Shown piece after piece: positions 54,058-64,000 of a stretch of DNA of 64,000 bases. Origin of the DNA: Elephas maximus indicus. Taxonomy: Eukaryota; Chordata; Mammalia; Proboscidea; Elephantidae. Position numbers and translations under genes: made by a program. The stretch's first letter is position 1. The number at the start of each line of letters is the position of its first letter. Where the stretch lies: contig NC_064839.1 in the NCBI RefSeq assembly GCF_024166365.1, positions 31,570,378 through 31,634,377 on the forward strand, written 5' to 3'. The notes beneath the pieces are model-generated. The model had not been told where the DNA came from. It saw nothing but the letters and a program-made list of their open reading frames with translations, and made no database searches.

Positions 54058-54355
54058 AGAATTATTTTTTTAATCGTGCTTTAGATGAAGGTTTACAGAA
54101 CAAACTAGCTTCTCATTAACCAATGTATGTATGTATTGTTTTGTGACATTAGCTGCCAACCCCATGAAAAGCCAACGCTCTCCCCTTCTTGACATTGGGT
54201 CCCCCATTTCTATTCATCTGGCTTTCCTGTCCTCTCCTGTCTCCTAGTCCTTGCCCCTGGGCTGGTGTGCCAATTTAGTCTCATACGTGTGGTTGAGCTG
54301 CATGTATTGTTTGTTTTATGGGCCTGTCTAATCTTTGGCTGCGGGTGAACTGCTT
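54058..54355 (-). mobile_element. Lineage L1 3'-UTR-like repeat (tentative)
   Basis: The text 'gctttagatgaaggtttaca', 'ccttgcccctgggctggtgt' and 'atgggcctgtctaatctttg' reads like a 3'-UTR of afrothere L1 in antisense. I recall this pattern from elephant repeats but cannot verify it. There is no coding sequence. Confidence 0.45.
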
Positions 54356-54660
54356 TCTATTAATATTGAAACCACCACCACCACCATAACTACTACTATT
54401 ATTATTACTAATCATATAATAGGTACTATTTGCAAGGCAGCTGTACATTACAGGTGCATATTTCCTCTGCTAGACACTTGCAAAGATCATGTCATTTAAC
54501 CTACACAAAGATCCAGAATAGTTGATGTTATCAACCCCATTTTTCAGTTATAAAGAACTGAGCTCTGGACAATGAAGCAACCTCCTTACAGGTAGCCACA
54601 TGGTAACACTCAAACCCATGTCTGTCTGACCACAAAATTGGTACTTTTGATATGTGAGTA

Positions 54661-54793
54661 TGAGACAGGGAGAAAGAGAAGGAGGAGGAGGAAGAGGAAG
54701 GAAGAAGGAGGAGGAAGGAGAAAGGAGGAGAAGGAGAAGAATTAAGAGGAGGAGAAGGAGAAGAAGGAAGATGCAGTAGAGGAGAAGGGGAGG
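54661..54793 (+). repeat. Polypurine (GGA/GAA) tract
   Basis: About 130 bases composed almost entirely of A and G on the plus strand, with GGAGGA, GAAGGA and AGAAGG units. The complementary strand gives the serine/proline/leucine-rich open frame at 54,938-54,531, which is not a real gene. Confidence 0.93.
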
Positions 54794-54966
54794 AACAAAG
54801 TATAATAGACAATCTAGATAGTTCTAGGCTTATGGCTGATTTATATTTGGAAAAGAAAATACTCAGTTGCTGGAATGTTCCAACTTTCTGTGCATCTATC
54901 TTTATATCACTGATTGAATAGGTTTTGATTACTGACAATGGATTCCTTTGTTTGATTCTCTCTCAG

Positions 54967-55095
54967 CTGAACCCATCTTACCCTGTGGCCACTGCACCTT
55001 TCACAGGAGGAGCTGCCTCACAATTGTGTGAAATCAGATCAATTTATGTGTATGGCTTCGGGCAAAGAAGAGAAATCCGGAAGGACTTAGGCGGG
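54967..55095 (+). other. Possible 129-nt exon (speculative)
   Basis: A pyrimidine-rich acceptor, 'gattctctctcag', ends at 54,966 and a strong donor, GGG|GTAAGT, begins at 55,096. The interval is exactly 43 codons, open in the frame starting at 54,967. It reads LNPSYPVATAP at its start and RREIRKDLGG at its end, so it would be a phase 0-0 cassette. I do not recognise the peptide as any family. It may be non-coding or fortuitous. Confidence 0.3.
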
Positions 55096-56642
55096 GTAAG
55101 TAGAGGAACTTTAATAGTAATTAGAAGACCAAAGATAGTGAGAAGGTTTGCAGATATCATTAGCATATCAAATATAATGAAATTAAAAATTATCTGAAAG
55201 GAGATGATTCTAAGCAATTTTGATGAAGATAGTCTCTTCCCTCCAGGGATTGAAAAACCCAGGTTGGGTGATCTGATTCAAACAAACACGCCAGTCTCAG
55301 TGGAGTAAATGCATGGAAAGGGTATAAAGAGTGCTCATGCCTATCCCTTCTCTTACGACATTCCCTCTACATGGCACACATTCTCCATCCATCTTTCTTC
55401 AAGACCTAACACAACTAGGAAACTTTCATTTACTTCTCAAATTTCTGGGGCTCTCTTAAACTCCTGTAGAAGCTATCCCCTCCACACAAAATTAGATTCT
55501 AAATCGTGGGAAGCATTGATCTACTGTCTATATGTATTTTTTTCTTCTTCGTCTGCTCTCCTATGAAAGTAGAAAGAAATGCACTTGTTGAGTTAAAGTA
55601 TCACGAGGGAAGTGCCAGCTGGAGGTCTTCAGGAGGCTTTACAAGGTAACCCAACTTTGAAGAATGCACTGAATTACAATGTCTGGCCTTTAGCTTTGCA
55701 AGTCCAAGGACTCAGTCTTTCCTGAGTCCCAGAAATTGGACTGATGAGAGCATTTAGTGTATTTTCCTAACGCTTGTGTTGCCCCCATGTTAAGGGGCAG
55801 CGATCTGGACAGAACAGAAGCTCACTATTCCAACTACTTGCAAGGCAATGAAGACAACGTCACATACCAGAATTCATACTTAAGTGGAGCCTCGTGTTTT
55901 GAAGAAATATATGATAGGTGGAATGGATGGCAAGGCAGCAAGAGGACACTCCAGTGGAGAGAAATGGCTCCCAAATTGCCTTCACAAGGAAACCATAGGT
56001 CCAGGAGAATTCTTTGCTTTGACTGAGCACCTACTATATTTTTACGCAAATAATACGAGCCTTCGACATTTGTTTGCCAGCCGCTCCCTCCCACTGGAAG
56101 GCATTTTTATAAGCACCGATACGCTTTTTTTTTTTTTTTTAACAGCAATATGTAAAAACAATTGACATAGCAGCACTTACAAAAACACTTCCAGATGGGG
56201 AGGGAACCGTTGGCAAACAAACATAGAAGGTGTGTGTTATTTGTGTAAAATACAGTAGATCAGTTGGGGATGAAAAATTGGGAGCTGGAGTCAAGTTAGA
56301 GTTATATTGCACAGTTTCAGGTGGTACCTGAAATTTCAGGAATGTCTAATGAAGACTTTTCTTTTTCATATAGGTTCAGTGCAGGCCTCCTCTATTTTCC
56401 TACCAACCACCTTTGGCAAGTTTTATCACATTTGGTGGTTATTTTTTGACACGGGATTGTTTTGGGGGATGAGATATTAAAAGGGAGCTGAGTTCTGCAT
56501 CTGGGTTGCCGTGGGTGAAATAGAGTACTTTTCCTGCAGCTTATAAACTGGAGGAGAGAACATTTATGTTACGTGTAATTGTGATACTGATATCTAACTT
56601 TAGGGATTCTTAAGAGGGCTAAACAAAAATAAAGTGTGAACT
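55096..56642. other. Non-coding interval, single-copy-looking
   Basis: No recognisable repeats apart from poly(T) at about 56,127-56,142. Open frames around 55.75-56.17 kb on both strands overlap and show no domain. Confidence 0.4.
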
Positions 56643-56910
56643 ACAGGTAGTCCTTGACTTAGTACAGAGTGCTGTTTCAGCAGTTCCATTGTAAGTCCAA
56701 TACCATTTTTTGGTTTTCATTGTTGTTGCCTTTTATCAGTACCTATATAGCCGATCTTTGAACATCTGCAAGTGAACATCTGAGAATGATCACAACAGCC
56801 AAATATGCACTGCAACACTGCATGTAGTACATATTACCAACAATATGATGTACAAAAAAATAACGGACAGTCGTAAACGAGGCTTGTCGTAAGTTGGGGA
56901 CTATGTGTAT
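56643..56910 (+). mobile_element. MITE-like DNA transposon, copy 3
   Basis: The ends are 'acaggtagtccttgacttag' and 'cgtaagttggggactatgtg', the same terminal pair as copies 1 and 2. The interior is non-coding. Confidence 0.68.
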
Positions 56911-58582
56911 GTGGAAATGATAGATATATAACAAGTGCTTACTATCTTGTTATGGAACAACCAACTTACATAGACTACTCATGAGAGACTAAAAATGTTG
57001 ATGAAGTTGGTAACAATGAGACGCCTGAGTGTGTGGATGTGTGTTTGTGCCCACGTACACATACATGTCTGTTGGGACTTCCTGAAAAGAACAGTTATAA
57101 GGTTTGGGAAGGGCTCCTAAATGAGGGAGGAGAGTTTCGGGATGATCAAGATATCAGTGGCCTCAGACTGATGGGCTTGGGCATCATCCCTGCACTAAGA
57201 CTAACCCTGCCCATGGGGAGAGAGACCCACATGGGCACGTCCTACCTCTCCTTCCCCAGACCTTGCTGGGACATACTGTAAATCTATCTCTCTCATCTCC
57301 TGCTCCTCACTCTTTTGGTAGTCACACATTTCTTCATATGTGTTAATATAAGCAATTTTTCTATACCTAAATCTTTCTGTTGCCCAGGAGCCATTTGTCT
57401 CTGTAAGGCGACGTTGCATATTTATCGCTTATTTTATGACTTTTGATATCAGAGCTTGTTGTTATTATTTTTCTGTGTCCCAGAGACAGGAGGCTGGCAA
57501 AGTATTAAAACCCCAACTGTAGACAGCATCCCCAACACAAAGTGTGTGTTTCTTAGGAAAGGAGTATTGTTTTTCTCATTGCTCAGAATTTTCAGCACAG
57601 AACAAGGCACAGAATAGAACACTCAGACCTTTCCTGGGGTCGTCTTGATGGAGGAGGATATGTTATATTTAACCCATTTCTTAAAACAATAGCTTTTGCT
57701 TTATTCTTAAAGTCTGTTATTGTTAAGTGTGCTTTCTTGGGTTCCAATAAATTAAAATGGGTAGCAACTTAATTCTGTGTCTTTTAAATGCATTTGTAAC
57801 GCTTGCTCTTCTTTATCCTGTTGCTCTGTGTGTGCCATAGATCATTATACTATGTTGCAGTTCTGAAAGAGAAAACCTACTGGAAAGGTATTTTTTATAA
57901 AACCAAAATCCTTTCATTATTGTGGCCTATAGCAATTAAAGCTTGAAATTAAAATTAAGGATTGTACATTTTGATGCTGGAGACCATATAGACATATTAA
58001 CTTTTGGCAAGGTTTTTCTTTGCAGGCAGAAAGTTGTCATTAGGAAATATAATACTCATTTTTTGCTTGATTAATTATAGCAAAGGCATAACAAAATATA
58101 TATTTGGTGTTGGAGCATTCACCATTTGCAGGAATTATGAGTCACACGTAAGCTGAGGTACGAATCCAAAACATTCTGGAAGAAACTCTCAGGGAAAATA
58201 GAGGTTTTTTGTTTTTTGTTTGCAATGCTTTTGGTAAAGATAATTTACTCCCTTAAAACATAAAGAAGCACACCTTGAGAAAACAATTCACAATTTAAAA
58301 TAGCCTGGAATCTTCTCCCAGCTTCCCAAATCTGCCATGGCTTTAGGTATGTGTAACCTTGGAATTGATTCTGATGGTGATACATAATAAATAATACACA
58401 ATACATAATATAATACATAATGATAGCTGCTGTTTTCTCAGGGCTTTCTTTGTGCCTGAAATCATGCTAGGTGTTCTCCATTTTTCTCTGATTTAATCTG
58501 CAAAACAACTCTGCAGAGTAGGCACTGTTTTATTATTAATTTCTATTATTATGAAGGTAAAACTGACAATCAGTAAGATGCA
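56911..58582. other. Non-coding AT-rich interval
   Basis: A diverged L2/MIR-class phrase lies at about 58,430-58,530 ('gggctttctttgtgcctgaa', 'gctaggtgttctcca'). No gene seen. Confidence 0.42.
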
Positions 58583-58808
58583 CCTACCTTCTGATTGTTC
58601 TCATAGTGACCCTGTGAACAACAGAGGGAAACACTGCCCAGTCCTGCACCATCCTCACAATTGTTGTTATACTTGAGCCCATTTTGCAGCCACTGTGTTG
58701 ATCCATCTCGTTAAGGGTCTTCCTCTTTTTCACTGGTATATTCAGTACTCTTCACCCACACCACAATTCAAAGGCGACAACACTTATTTGGTCTTCCTTA
58801 TTCATTGT

Positions 58809-59750
58809 CTAGCTTGCACATGCGTATGAGGCAATCGAAAGCACCACGGCTTGGGTCAGGCGCACCTCAGTCTTCAAGGTGACATCTTTGCTTTTCAACA
58901 CTTTAGAGAAGTCTTCTGCAGCACATTTGCCCAATGCAATGCGTCTTTTGACTTCTTGACTGCTGCTTCCATGGATGTTGATTGTGCATCCAAGAAAAAT
59001 GAAATTCTTGACAATTTCAATCTTTTCCCCACTTATCATGGTGTTGCTTATTGGTCCAATTGTGAGGATTTTTGTTTTCTTTTTGTTGAGGTGCAATCCA
59101 TACCGAAGGCTGTGGTTTTTGATCTTCATCAGTAAGCACTTCTAGTCCTCTTCACTTTCAGCAAGCAAGGTTGTATCATTTGCATATCCTAGTTTATTAT
59201 GAGTCTTCCTCCAATCCACATGCCGAGTTCTTCTTCATATAGTCCAGTTTCTCGGATGATTTTCTCAGCATACAGATTGAATAAATATGGTGAATGAATA
59301 CAACCCTGACACACACCTTTCTTGCTTTAAACCACGCAGTATCTCCTTGTTCTGTTTGAACAACTGCCTCGGTCTATGTACAGGTTCCTCATGAGCACAA
59401 TTAAGTGTTCCAGAATTCCATTCTTCACAACGTTATCCATAATTTGTTATGATCCGCACAGTCAAATGTCTTTGCATAGTCAATAAAACACAAGTAAACA
59501 TCTTTCTGGTATTCTCTGCTTTTACCCTGGATCCATCTGACATCAGCAATGAAATCCCTGGTTCCACATCCTCTTCTGAGTCCAGCTTGAATTTCAGGCA
59601 GTTCCCTGTCAATATACTGCCGCAGTCACATTTGAATGATCTTCAGCAAACATTGACTTACATGTGATATTAATGATATTGTTCAATAATTTCCACATTC
59701 AGTTGTATCACCTTTCTTTTGAATAGGCACAAATACGGATCTTCTCCAAT
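58809..59750 (-). pseudogene. RTE reverse transcriptase domain (pseudogene)
   Basis: Antisense translation gives the RTE-specific block 'RELPEIQAGLRRGCGTRDFI' at about 59,600-59,530. The active-site box follows at 59,186-59,175, where the usual YADD reads YAND: the first catalytic aspartate codon is AAT at 59,180-59,178. The downstream 'LRYGLHLNKKKTKILTIGPI' and 'RIALGKCAAEDFSKVLKSKD' segments are open from 59,129 to 58,809. Frameshifts separate these blocks. The Asp-to-Asn change alone should abolish polymerisation, based on known RT mechanism. Confidence 0.88.
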
Positions 59751-59804
59751 CAATTGGACAGGTAGCTGTCTTCCAAATTTCTTCGTATTGACAAGGGAGC
59801 ACTT

Positions 59805-60290
59805 CTAGTGCTGCGTCCATATGTTGAAACATCTCACTTGGTAGTCCGTCAATTCCTGAAGCTTGTTTTTTCCCAATGCCTTCACTGCAGCATGGACTTC
59901 TTCCTTGAGTGCCATTGGTTCCTGATCATACGTTACCTCCTGAAACGGTTGAATATCGACCAATTCTTTTTGGTATAGTGACTCTCTGCATTCCTTCCAT
60001 CTTCTTTTAGTGCTTCCTGCATCATTTAATACTTTCCCTGCAGAATCCTTCAATATTGCAACTCGAAGCTTGAATTTTTTCTTCAGTTCTTTCAGCTTGA
60101 GAAATGCTGAGTGTGTTTTTCCCTTTTGGTTTTCTACCTCCAGGTCTTTGCACATGCCATTGTAATACTTTACTTTGTCTTCCTGAGCCACTCTTTGAAA
60201 TCTTCTGTTCAGCTCTTTTACTTCATCATTTCTTCCTTTTGCTTTAGCTACTCCAAGTTCAAGAACAAGGTTCAGAGTCTCTCCTAACAT
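59805..60290 (-). pseudogene. RTE ORF linker region (pseudogene)
   Basis: An open stretch of 161 codons between the endonuclease and RT domains, with a coiled-coil-like, charged composition ('FQRVAQEDKVKYYNGMCKDL'). It is in order and orientation with the other RTE pieces. It includes the start of the RT N-terminal region ('HAAVKALGKNKLQELTDYQV'). Confidence 0.82.
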
Positions 60291-60479
60291 CCATTTTGGT
60301 CTTTTCTTTCTTTCCTGTCTTTTTTAATGACCTCTTGCTTTCTTCATGTATGATATCTTTGATGTCATTCCACGACTTCTCTGGTCTTCAGTCATTCGCG
60401 TTCAAATCTATTCTTGAGATGGCCTCTAAATTCAGGTGGGATATTCTCAAGGTCGTACTTTGGCTCTCGTGGACTTGTT

Positions 60480-61193
60480 CTAATTTTCTTCAGTTTCAAC
60501 TTGAACTTGCATATGAGCAATTAATGATCTGTTCCACAGTCGACCCCTGGGCTTGTTCTGACTGATGATATTGAGCTTTTCCACCATCTCTTTCCACAGA
60601 TGTAGTCAATTTGATTCCCCTGTATTCCATCTGGCAAGGTCCATGTGTATAGTTATGGCTTATGTTGGTGAAATACTGTATTTGAAACGAAGAAGTCGTT
60701 GGTCTTGCAAAATTCTATCATGTGATCTCTGGCATCATTTCTATCACCAAGGCCATATTTTCCAATTACCAGTCCTTCTTCTTTGTCTTCCACTTTCACG
60801 TTCCCATCACCAGTAATTATCAGTGCATCCTGATTGCATATTTGATCAATTTTAGACTGTAGAGTTGGTAAATTCTTCAGTTTCTTCAACATTGGCCTTA
60901 GTGGTTGGTGCATAAATTTGAATAATAGTCATATTAACTGGTCTTCCTTGTGGGCAGATGGGTATCATCCTATCGCTGACAGTGTTGTACTTCAGGATAG
61001 ATCTCGAAATGTTCTTTGTGACAATGATTGCAAAGCCATTCCTCTTCAACTTCTCATTTCCAGCATAGTAGACCATATAATTGTCCAATTCTAAATGGCC
61101 GATATCAGTCCATTTCCGCTCACTAATGCCTAGGATATCAATGTTTATGAGTTCCATTTCATTTTTGACGATTTCCAATTTTCCTAGATTCAT
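60480..61193 (-). pseudogene. RTE AP-type endonuclease domain (pseudogene)
   Basis: The antisense reading shows the endonuclease motifs in order: 'IDILGISERKW' (catalytic Glu region), 'IIQIYAPTTK', 'ITGDGNVKVE' (the GDWN motif with Trp replaced by Gly), 'YTWTLPDG' and 'NQIDYI' near 60,630-60,600, and 'DCGTDH' (SDH-type end motif with Ser replaced by Thr) near 60,550. A stop follows directly after the terminal His. Two frames, 61,193-60,852 and 60,913-60,653, overlap, showing a frameshift near 60,900. Confidence 0.87.
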
Positions 61194-61199
61194 ACTTAG

Positions 61200-61614
61200 T
61201 ACGTGCCACGTTCCGATTATTTATGGATATTTGCATCTGTTTCTTCTCATTTTGAGTCATGCCACATCAGCAGATGAAGGTTCTGAAGGCTTGACTCCAT
61301 CCATGTCATTAAGCTGACTCTACTTTAAGGAGGCACTTCTTCCCTGGTCGTATTTTGAGTGCATTCCAACCTGAGGAGCCCATATTCTGGCACTATATCA
61401 GACAGTGTTCAGCTGCCATTCATAAGGTTTTCACTGGCTAAATCTTTTCAGAAGTAGACCACGCTGCTCTTCTTCCTAGTCTGTCTTAGTCTGGAAGCTC
61501 TGAAACCTGTCCCCCATGGGTGACCCTGCTTGTATTTGAATACCAGTAGCATAGCTTCCAGCATCACAGCAAGGTGCAAACCCCTACAGTACAACAAACT
61601 GACAGACATATGGG
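61200..61614 (-). mobile_element. RTE 5' UTR
   Basis: The plus strand contains 'gtctgtcttagtctggaagc', 'catgggtgaccctgcttgta' and 'atagcttccagcatcacagc', the same block retained at 42,150-42,297 and 50,397-50,520. It is the portion recruited by the non-autonomous derivatives. Confidence 0.82.
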
Positions 61615-63304
61615 GGGCACCTATCTTTGATGTATAATTTCATACTTTTTGACAAATGTATACATTTGTGTATCCAGTGCTCCAGTCAAGATACAGAACA
61701 TTTTCATCGTTCTGGAAGTAGATATTAATTTTAGCCCTAGTTTCTAGATAAAAAAAAATTGGGCTCAGTAGAATTAAATAATTTGCCCCAAAGCTATACA
61801 AGTAGTAAATAGCAAAGCTGGTAGTCAAACCCATGCTCCTGATCACTATACCATGCTGGGTCTCTCAAGGCTTCGTTTCAACGTCTGTAGATTTTCTTTT
61901 GTTTTTCATATCTATAACGTCAGAGTTTGGAAAAGAAGCAGAATGAGAGGCTACATGGAACTAGCTGACCTCCAACAATGTTTTACAAAACTACTAATCA
62001 TTGTCATACCATGGATTTGTAAGGATAGAAATTCACAAGCTCCATCTTGGAAATTTAGTTTAGTAGACTGGAGAATGTGGACTTTTAATCTGTATTTTTT
62101 CGTATATTCTTTCAGTGGTCCTGATACTCAGAGTGTATTAATCAGGATAGGCTCTGTAATGTTTGATAACAAGTTAATCAGGAAATATTGGAAACTTAAC
62201 ACATTAAAGTTCATTCTTACTTAGAAATCCATTGCTTGGATCTCTCCAGAAAAGCTGTCTCTTTGCAGTATTAAACTAAGATGCTCTGTCTGTGGTTCTG
62301 CCATCGAAATGTTCATATATGTGTAGCAGAAAAGGAGAAGAGCTGAAGGTCATGCGCTAGCTCTTAAATCTTTGCAAAACTCACTCCTGAGAACTCATCA
62401 CATGGCCCTATCTCTTGAAAAGGAGCTGAGAAATGTGGAGGAGGCATTGTATTTGGGGAAGATTGAATGTCTTTGCCATAGTCAAGCTTTGAGAATCACG
62501 TACCTCACAGTTTCTTTCTTTCTCTGGAAGTTTACAGATTCCTTGTGGTATAAACAGATTTCATCTTCTGTTTTCCTAGGCAGTAACACCTTCGTGGGAA
62601 TAACTCTATTTTTCCATGCAGTACTTTTCCTTGTCTTCCTTTTAGCTACTGTGATATTGGCATCCAAAGTGTGATGCTATTATATTGATGCTGGACACCT
62701 TGCCACCACTTCCGTTGGTGGTTCCTTAATATCTTCTAGTTAACATTATTTAACCTTTTCATGCTCATGGTTACCTCTATGGACCAAGTACTTTTTCTGC
62801 CTCTAAAAGTTTATTGGGAAGCTGCTGTACCACTGATAGTGCATGCCGCCACAAGACAGGAGCCTTTATGACTGAAACTGGAAAATGGGCGTGTGCTGCA
62901 GATTACAGGGTATTGTATGAGGTGTCTGAATTTTTGGTAGGAAAAATAGAAATTTTGAAAATTTTTATTTGTTACACATACGTGCTAACAGACCCTGCTG
63001 GGGGCTCTGGGGTATAATCAGTAGTACTTCATGTGTACCACTAAACACTTAGGGTAGGCTTGTGGAAGGGGGCAAGAACAAAACAATCTACAAAATTCAG
63101 GCACACTTAACTATTCAGCATGCTTCCGTTAATGAAAACACACAGTATCAACAAAAAATTCAAAGCAGGAAATACCTGGAACGTAAAAGGATTAAGTTGG
63201 TCCTAGCCAGAATGGTTAGCATCCCAGCTAAACTTTCCGTTAGCTAGACTCCAACTTAACACCTGCCAAGATATTAGAAGGTAAAGGTTTTAAGGTATAA
63301 AGCT
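61615..63304. other. Non-coding interval, no gene seen
   Basis: A MIR/L2-class phrase lies at about 61,735-61,850 ('cccaaagctatacaagtagt', 'cccatgctcctgatcactat'). Open frames of up to 123 codons around 61.85-62.67 kb have no recognisable domain. Confidence 0.42.
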
Positions 63305-63535
63305 CTAGAGGTTATGAGTAGATTCCAGAATGGGTCTGCCTGGCTTCCAATCCAAGCTCCATCATTTACTAAGTGTGTATGTGTGGTAAGTGACTTAACC
63401 TCTCTGAACCTAATTTCCTTTTGAATAAAATAGGGGTAATTATAGTATCTACCTCATGGGGCCTTCTTAAGTACTAAAAATGAGAATCCATGTAAGTGCT
63501 TAGCACAGGGTCTGGCATATGGAAAGCAACAGTCA
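63305..63535 (+). repeat. MIR SINE relic
   Basis: The order 'gtctgcctggcttccaatcc', 'gtgacttaacctctctgaac', 'ataggggtaattatagtatc', 'gtgcttagcacagggtctgg' is near full-length MIR. Confidence 0.78.
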
Positions 63536-64000
63536 ACTCTGTCTACTTTTTATAATGGGATGTCTTTAAGACTGCTGATCTGCCAATATGTAAGAAAAAG
63601 AAATGCCTGCTTTGCCTCGCCCAGAGAAATGGATTTTACCGCTCTATGCTGAGCAAGAGACCTTTTTCCTTGCCTTCAAATTAATCAATTTCAATTCATT
63701 TCCCCACTTTCTTGTAAAGCCAGCTTTGACCCTATTTTTCAACTCCGAATGATGATTTTATGGAAGTTAAAATACAATTAGGAAAAATGACATTTTTCTG
63801 TCAGTGGAAGCCTGGCAGCCATCTGGGGGTTGTGAACTATATTTATGTCTCCCCTCCTCTCTCCTACACGAGGCTGTGTGTTATCTAACAACAGAAGGCT
63901 GTTCAATCCTGTGACGACGTAAACTGTCTTCCCCCAGAGTAGCAAAGGAGCTATTTTCAGCTTTCTGTGTTGACACCATTCTTTAGGTTGTGTCAGCAGA
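63536..64000. other. Non-coding, single-copy-looking window end
   Basis: No recognisable repeat. An ATF/CREB-like 'tgacgacgtaa' occurs at about 63,911. No coding evidence. Confidence 0.4.

Larger units (their letters stand above)
58583..61614 (-). mobile_element. RTE (BovB-like) LINE, nearly full length, inactive
   Basis: This is a 3.0-kb antisense LINE with all parts in order: 3' end at about 58,590; C-terminal ORF; reverse transcriptase; linker; AP-type endonuclease; and 5' UTR ending at about 61,610 ('cagtacaacaaactgacaga' on the plus strand). A deletion of the 3' coding part is visible at about 58,735 ('ctctttttcactgg' joined directly to 'tatattcagtactc'). Frames are broken in several places, so no active protein can be made. 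The LINE lies in the same clade as the BovB/RTE elements known from ruminants, reptiles and afrotheres. Confidence 0.92.

Noticed and set aside
54531-54938. Minus-strand serine/proline/leucine-rich frame of 135 codons
   Set aside because: Most of it is the translation of the complement of a polypurine microsatellite.

Overview
This is nuclear DNA from a mammal, and the repeats point to an afrothere, most likely elephant or another paenungulate. About forty copies of tRNA-headed SINEs are present whose forward form opens 'ggagccctggtgg' or 'ggagtccctgggtgg', and whose tail reads 'gactcatagtgaccctatagg' on the reverse strand. These are AfroSINE-type elements. They sit beside RTE-clade (BovB-like) LINE copies that share the same 3' tail. 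The species cannot be fixed from the sequence alone.

Layout. From 1 to about 32,060 the window is intergenic or intronic DNA packed with AfroSINEs in both orientations. It also holds RTE fragments (7.5, 12.7, 14.4 and 20.9 kb), two MaLR-type LTRs (11.9 and 14.9 kb), one L1 tail, MIR/L2 relics, a hAT-type element and a MITE. From about 32,065 to 39,720 there is a 7.6-kb block with no repeat I can recognise. Its proximal half is AT-rich, single-copy-looking sequence with a CTCF-like motif. Its distal half is a CpG island of more than 3 kb (about 35,870-39,150). The island is surely a promoter region. Its best gene signal is a minus-strand first-exon candidate ending at 37,018 in a CAG|GTGAGC donor, with a CCAAT box upstream at 37,523-37,532. 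I could not name the gene.

From 39,720 to 64,000 the repeat-rich landscape returns. It has an L1 3' end, an LTR split by an internally deleted RTE, a 5'-truncated RTE with a nearly open reverse transcriptase (46.7-47.7 kb), a triple-nested insertion (50.4-51.0 kb), an almost full-length but inactive minus-strand RTE (58.6-61.6 kb), and scattered MIR/L2 relics. A possible 129-nt phase-0 exon lies at 54,967-55,095 (+).

No complete conventional protein-coding gene, tRNA, rRNA or CRISPR can be supported. The only extended coding similarity is to RTE endonuclease/reverse transcriptase, all of it in degenerate copies. I saw no sign of a novel multi-gene system. The interesting content is the transposon-free promoter block and the retroelement nesting, which records a relative insertion history.
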